Part shown: positions 14,796 through 15,379 of the stretch, piece by piece
Layout of the letters: each line of letters starts with the position of its first letter
Numbering within the stretch: the first letter of the stretch is position 1
Origin: an uncultured Collinsella sp.
GTDB taxonomy: Bacteria > Actinomycetota > Coriobacteriia > Coriobacteriales > Coriobacteriaceae
NCBI GenBank assembly: GCA_934658705.1
Contig: CAKUHP010000030.1
Coordinates: 1-15,379, forward strand
Direction of reading: 5' to 3'
Length of the DNA: 15,379 bases
Translations under genes and position numbers: made by a program
The notes under the pieces: model-generated
Seen by the model: only the letters and a program-made list of their open reading frames with translations
Told to the model about the DNA's origin: nothing
The model's database searches: none

Positions 14796-15379
14796 ATGTC
14801 CCAGCAACGTAAGTTCTTCCCCGGCTGGCTCGTGGTGGCCTCCGGCTTTGTGATCATGGCCACGTGCTACACCATCTTCGTTAACTGCATGAGCCTGTTC
14901 CAGCCGCTCATCGTCAGCGACCTCGGGATCACGCTTGCCCAGTACAACATCTCCAACGCCATCTCCACCGTGGTGAGCGTTGTGGGCTCGCTCGTCATCG
15001 GCCATGTTGCCGACAAGGTGAGCGGCCGCGTCTTGGGTTCGCTTACCGTTATCGCCACCTCGGCGGTGCTCGTGGGCATGAGCTTTGTGGGTGAGCTTTG
15101 GCAGGTCTACGTGCTCTTTGCCGTCTCGGGCTGCTTTGCCGTAGCCTCGACCCGTCTGCTCATTAGCCTGGTGACCGCCAACTGGTTTACTGCTAAGCGC
15201 GGCCTTGCCATTTCCATCGCGCTCTCGGGCTCGGGCTTTGGCGGTGCTATCCTCTCGCCGATTGTGAGCTCGCTTATCGTGAGCGTGGGTTGGCGCTCTG
15301 CGTTCCTGGTGCTCGCTGCCGTCTGCATTGTGGCGGCACTGCCCATCACGGCCTACTCCTTCCGCACCAAGCCTTCCGA
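14796..15379 (+). CDS. MFS transporter, N-terminal part (3' end outside window)
   Basis: The frame is open from ATG 14796 to the window edge (194 codons), so the gene continues to the right. AAAGGAG (14785-14791) sets the start. The protein begins MSQQRKFFPGWLVVASGFV and shows about six membrane helices, that is, the first half of a 12-helix major facilitator carrier. The loop after helix 2 has GHVADKVSGRVLG (about 69-81), the MFS motif-A region. Helix 4 to 5 has TANWFTAKRGLAISIALSGSG (about 127-147), a stretch I associate with oxalate/formate-antiporter-like and monocarboxylate MFS carriers. It follows the M20 amidohydrolase at 123 bases, so the two may share a substrate pathway, but the structured spacer allows separate control. 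Substrate unknown. Confidence 0.9.
   Translation, partial: MSQQRKFFPGWLVVASGFVIMATCYTIFVNCMSLFQPLIVSDLGITLAQYNISNAISTVVSVVGSLVIGHVADKVSGRVLGSLTVIATSAVLVGMSFVGELWQVYVLFAVSGCFAVASTRLLISLVTANWFTAKRGLAISIALSGSGFGGAILSPIVSSLIVSVGWRSAFLVLAAVCIVAALPITAYSFRTKPS

Noticed and set aside
1..15379. CRISPR array, tRNA, rRNA, insertion sequence or prophage
   Set aside because: No regularly spaced repeats, clover-leaf sequences, transposase or phage-type genes are seen anywhere in the window.

Overview
The window is a 15.4-kb piece of a GC-rich bacterial chromosome. Every gene I can support is on the + strand, packed tightly with short gaps. The gene set suggests a host-associated Actinomycetota of the Coriobacteriia, and Collinsella-like is my best guess. 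Pointers are a PhoR-type two-component pair, a split tyrosine-kinase/chain-length module, HtpG, two adjacent YhgE/Pip-type membrane proteins and strong GC-rich codon bias. That placement is inference; no rRNA or marker gene is present to prove it. I see no tRNA, rRNA, CRISPR array, insertion sequence or phage gene.

Layout. (1) 1-1785: the DNA-binding end of an OmpR/PhoB-type response regulator, cut by the window edge, then its membrane histidine kinase, three bases apart. A double hairpin follows. (2) 1963-4027: a three-gene module of polysaccharide chain-length regulator/kinase adaptor, bacterial tyrosine kinase and PHP-type tyrosine phosphatase. It has gaps of 2 and 17 bases and no glycosyltransferase beside it. 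(3) 4067-4567: an ElaA-like GNAT acetyltransferase, then a 38-base repeat-like element. (4) 4776-6800: htpG, with a terminator-shaped hairpin inside its probable 5' leader and a very long hairpin terminator behind it. (5) 7069-12084: two translationally abutted YhgE/Pip family genes, preceded by a short palindrome over a candidate promoter. (6) 12274-13257: an EamA/DMT exporter behind a leader with two hairpins, closed by a clear intrinsic terminator. (7) 13374-15379: an M20 amidohydrolase and an MFS transporter that runs off the right edge. A perfect inverted repeat precedes the first and a nested near-palindrome lies between them.

How they work together. The kinase, phosphatase and adaptor would form a phosphorylation cycle that sets surface-polysaccharide length or export. 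The two YhgE-type proteins probably act as a pair in the membrane, and one carries an extra C-terminal membrane block that the other lacks. The M20 enzyme and MFS carrier look like a hydrolase/transporter pair. The other genes look like independent housekeeping units. The least explained parts are the YhgE pair and the structured intergenic DNA before htpG, the DMT exporter, the amidohydrolase and the MFS gene.
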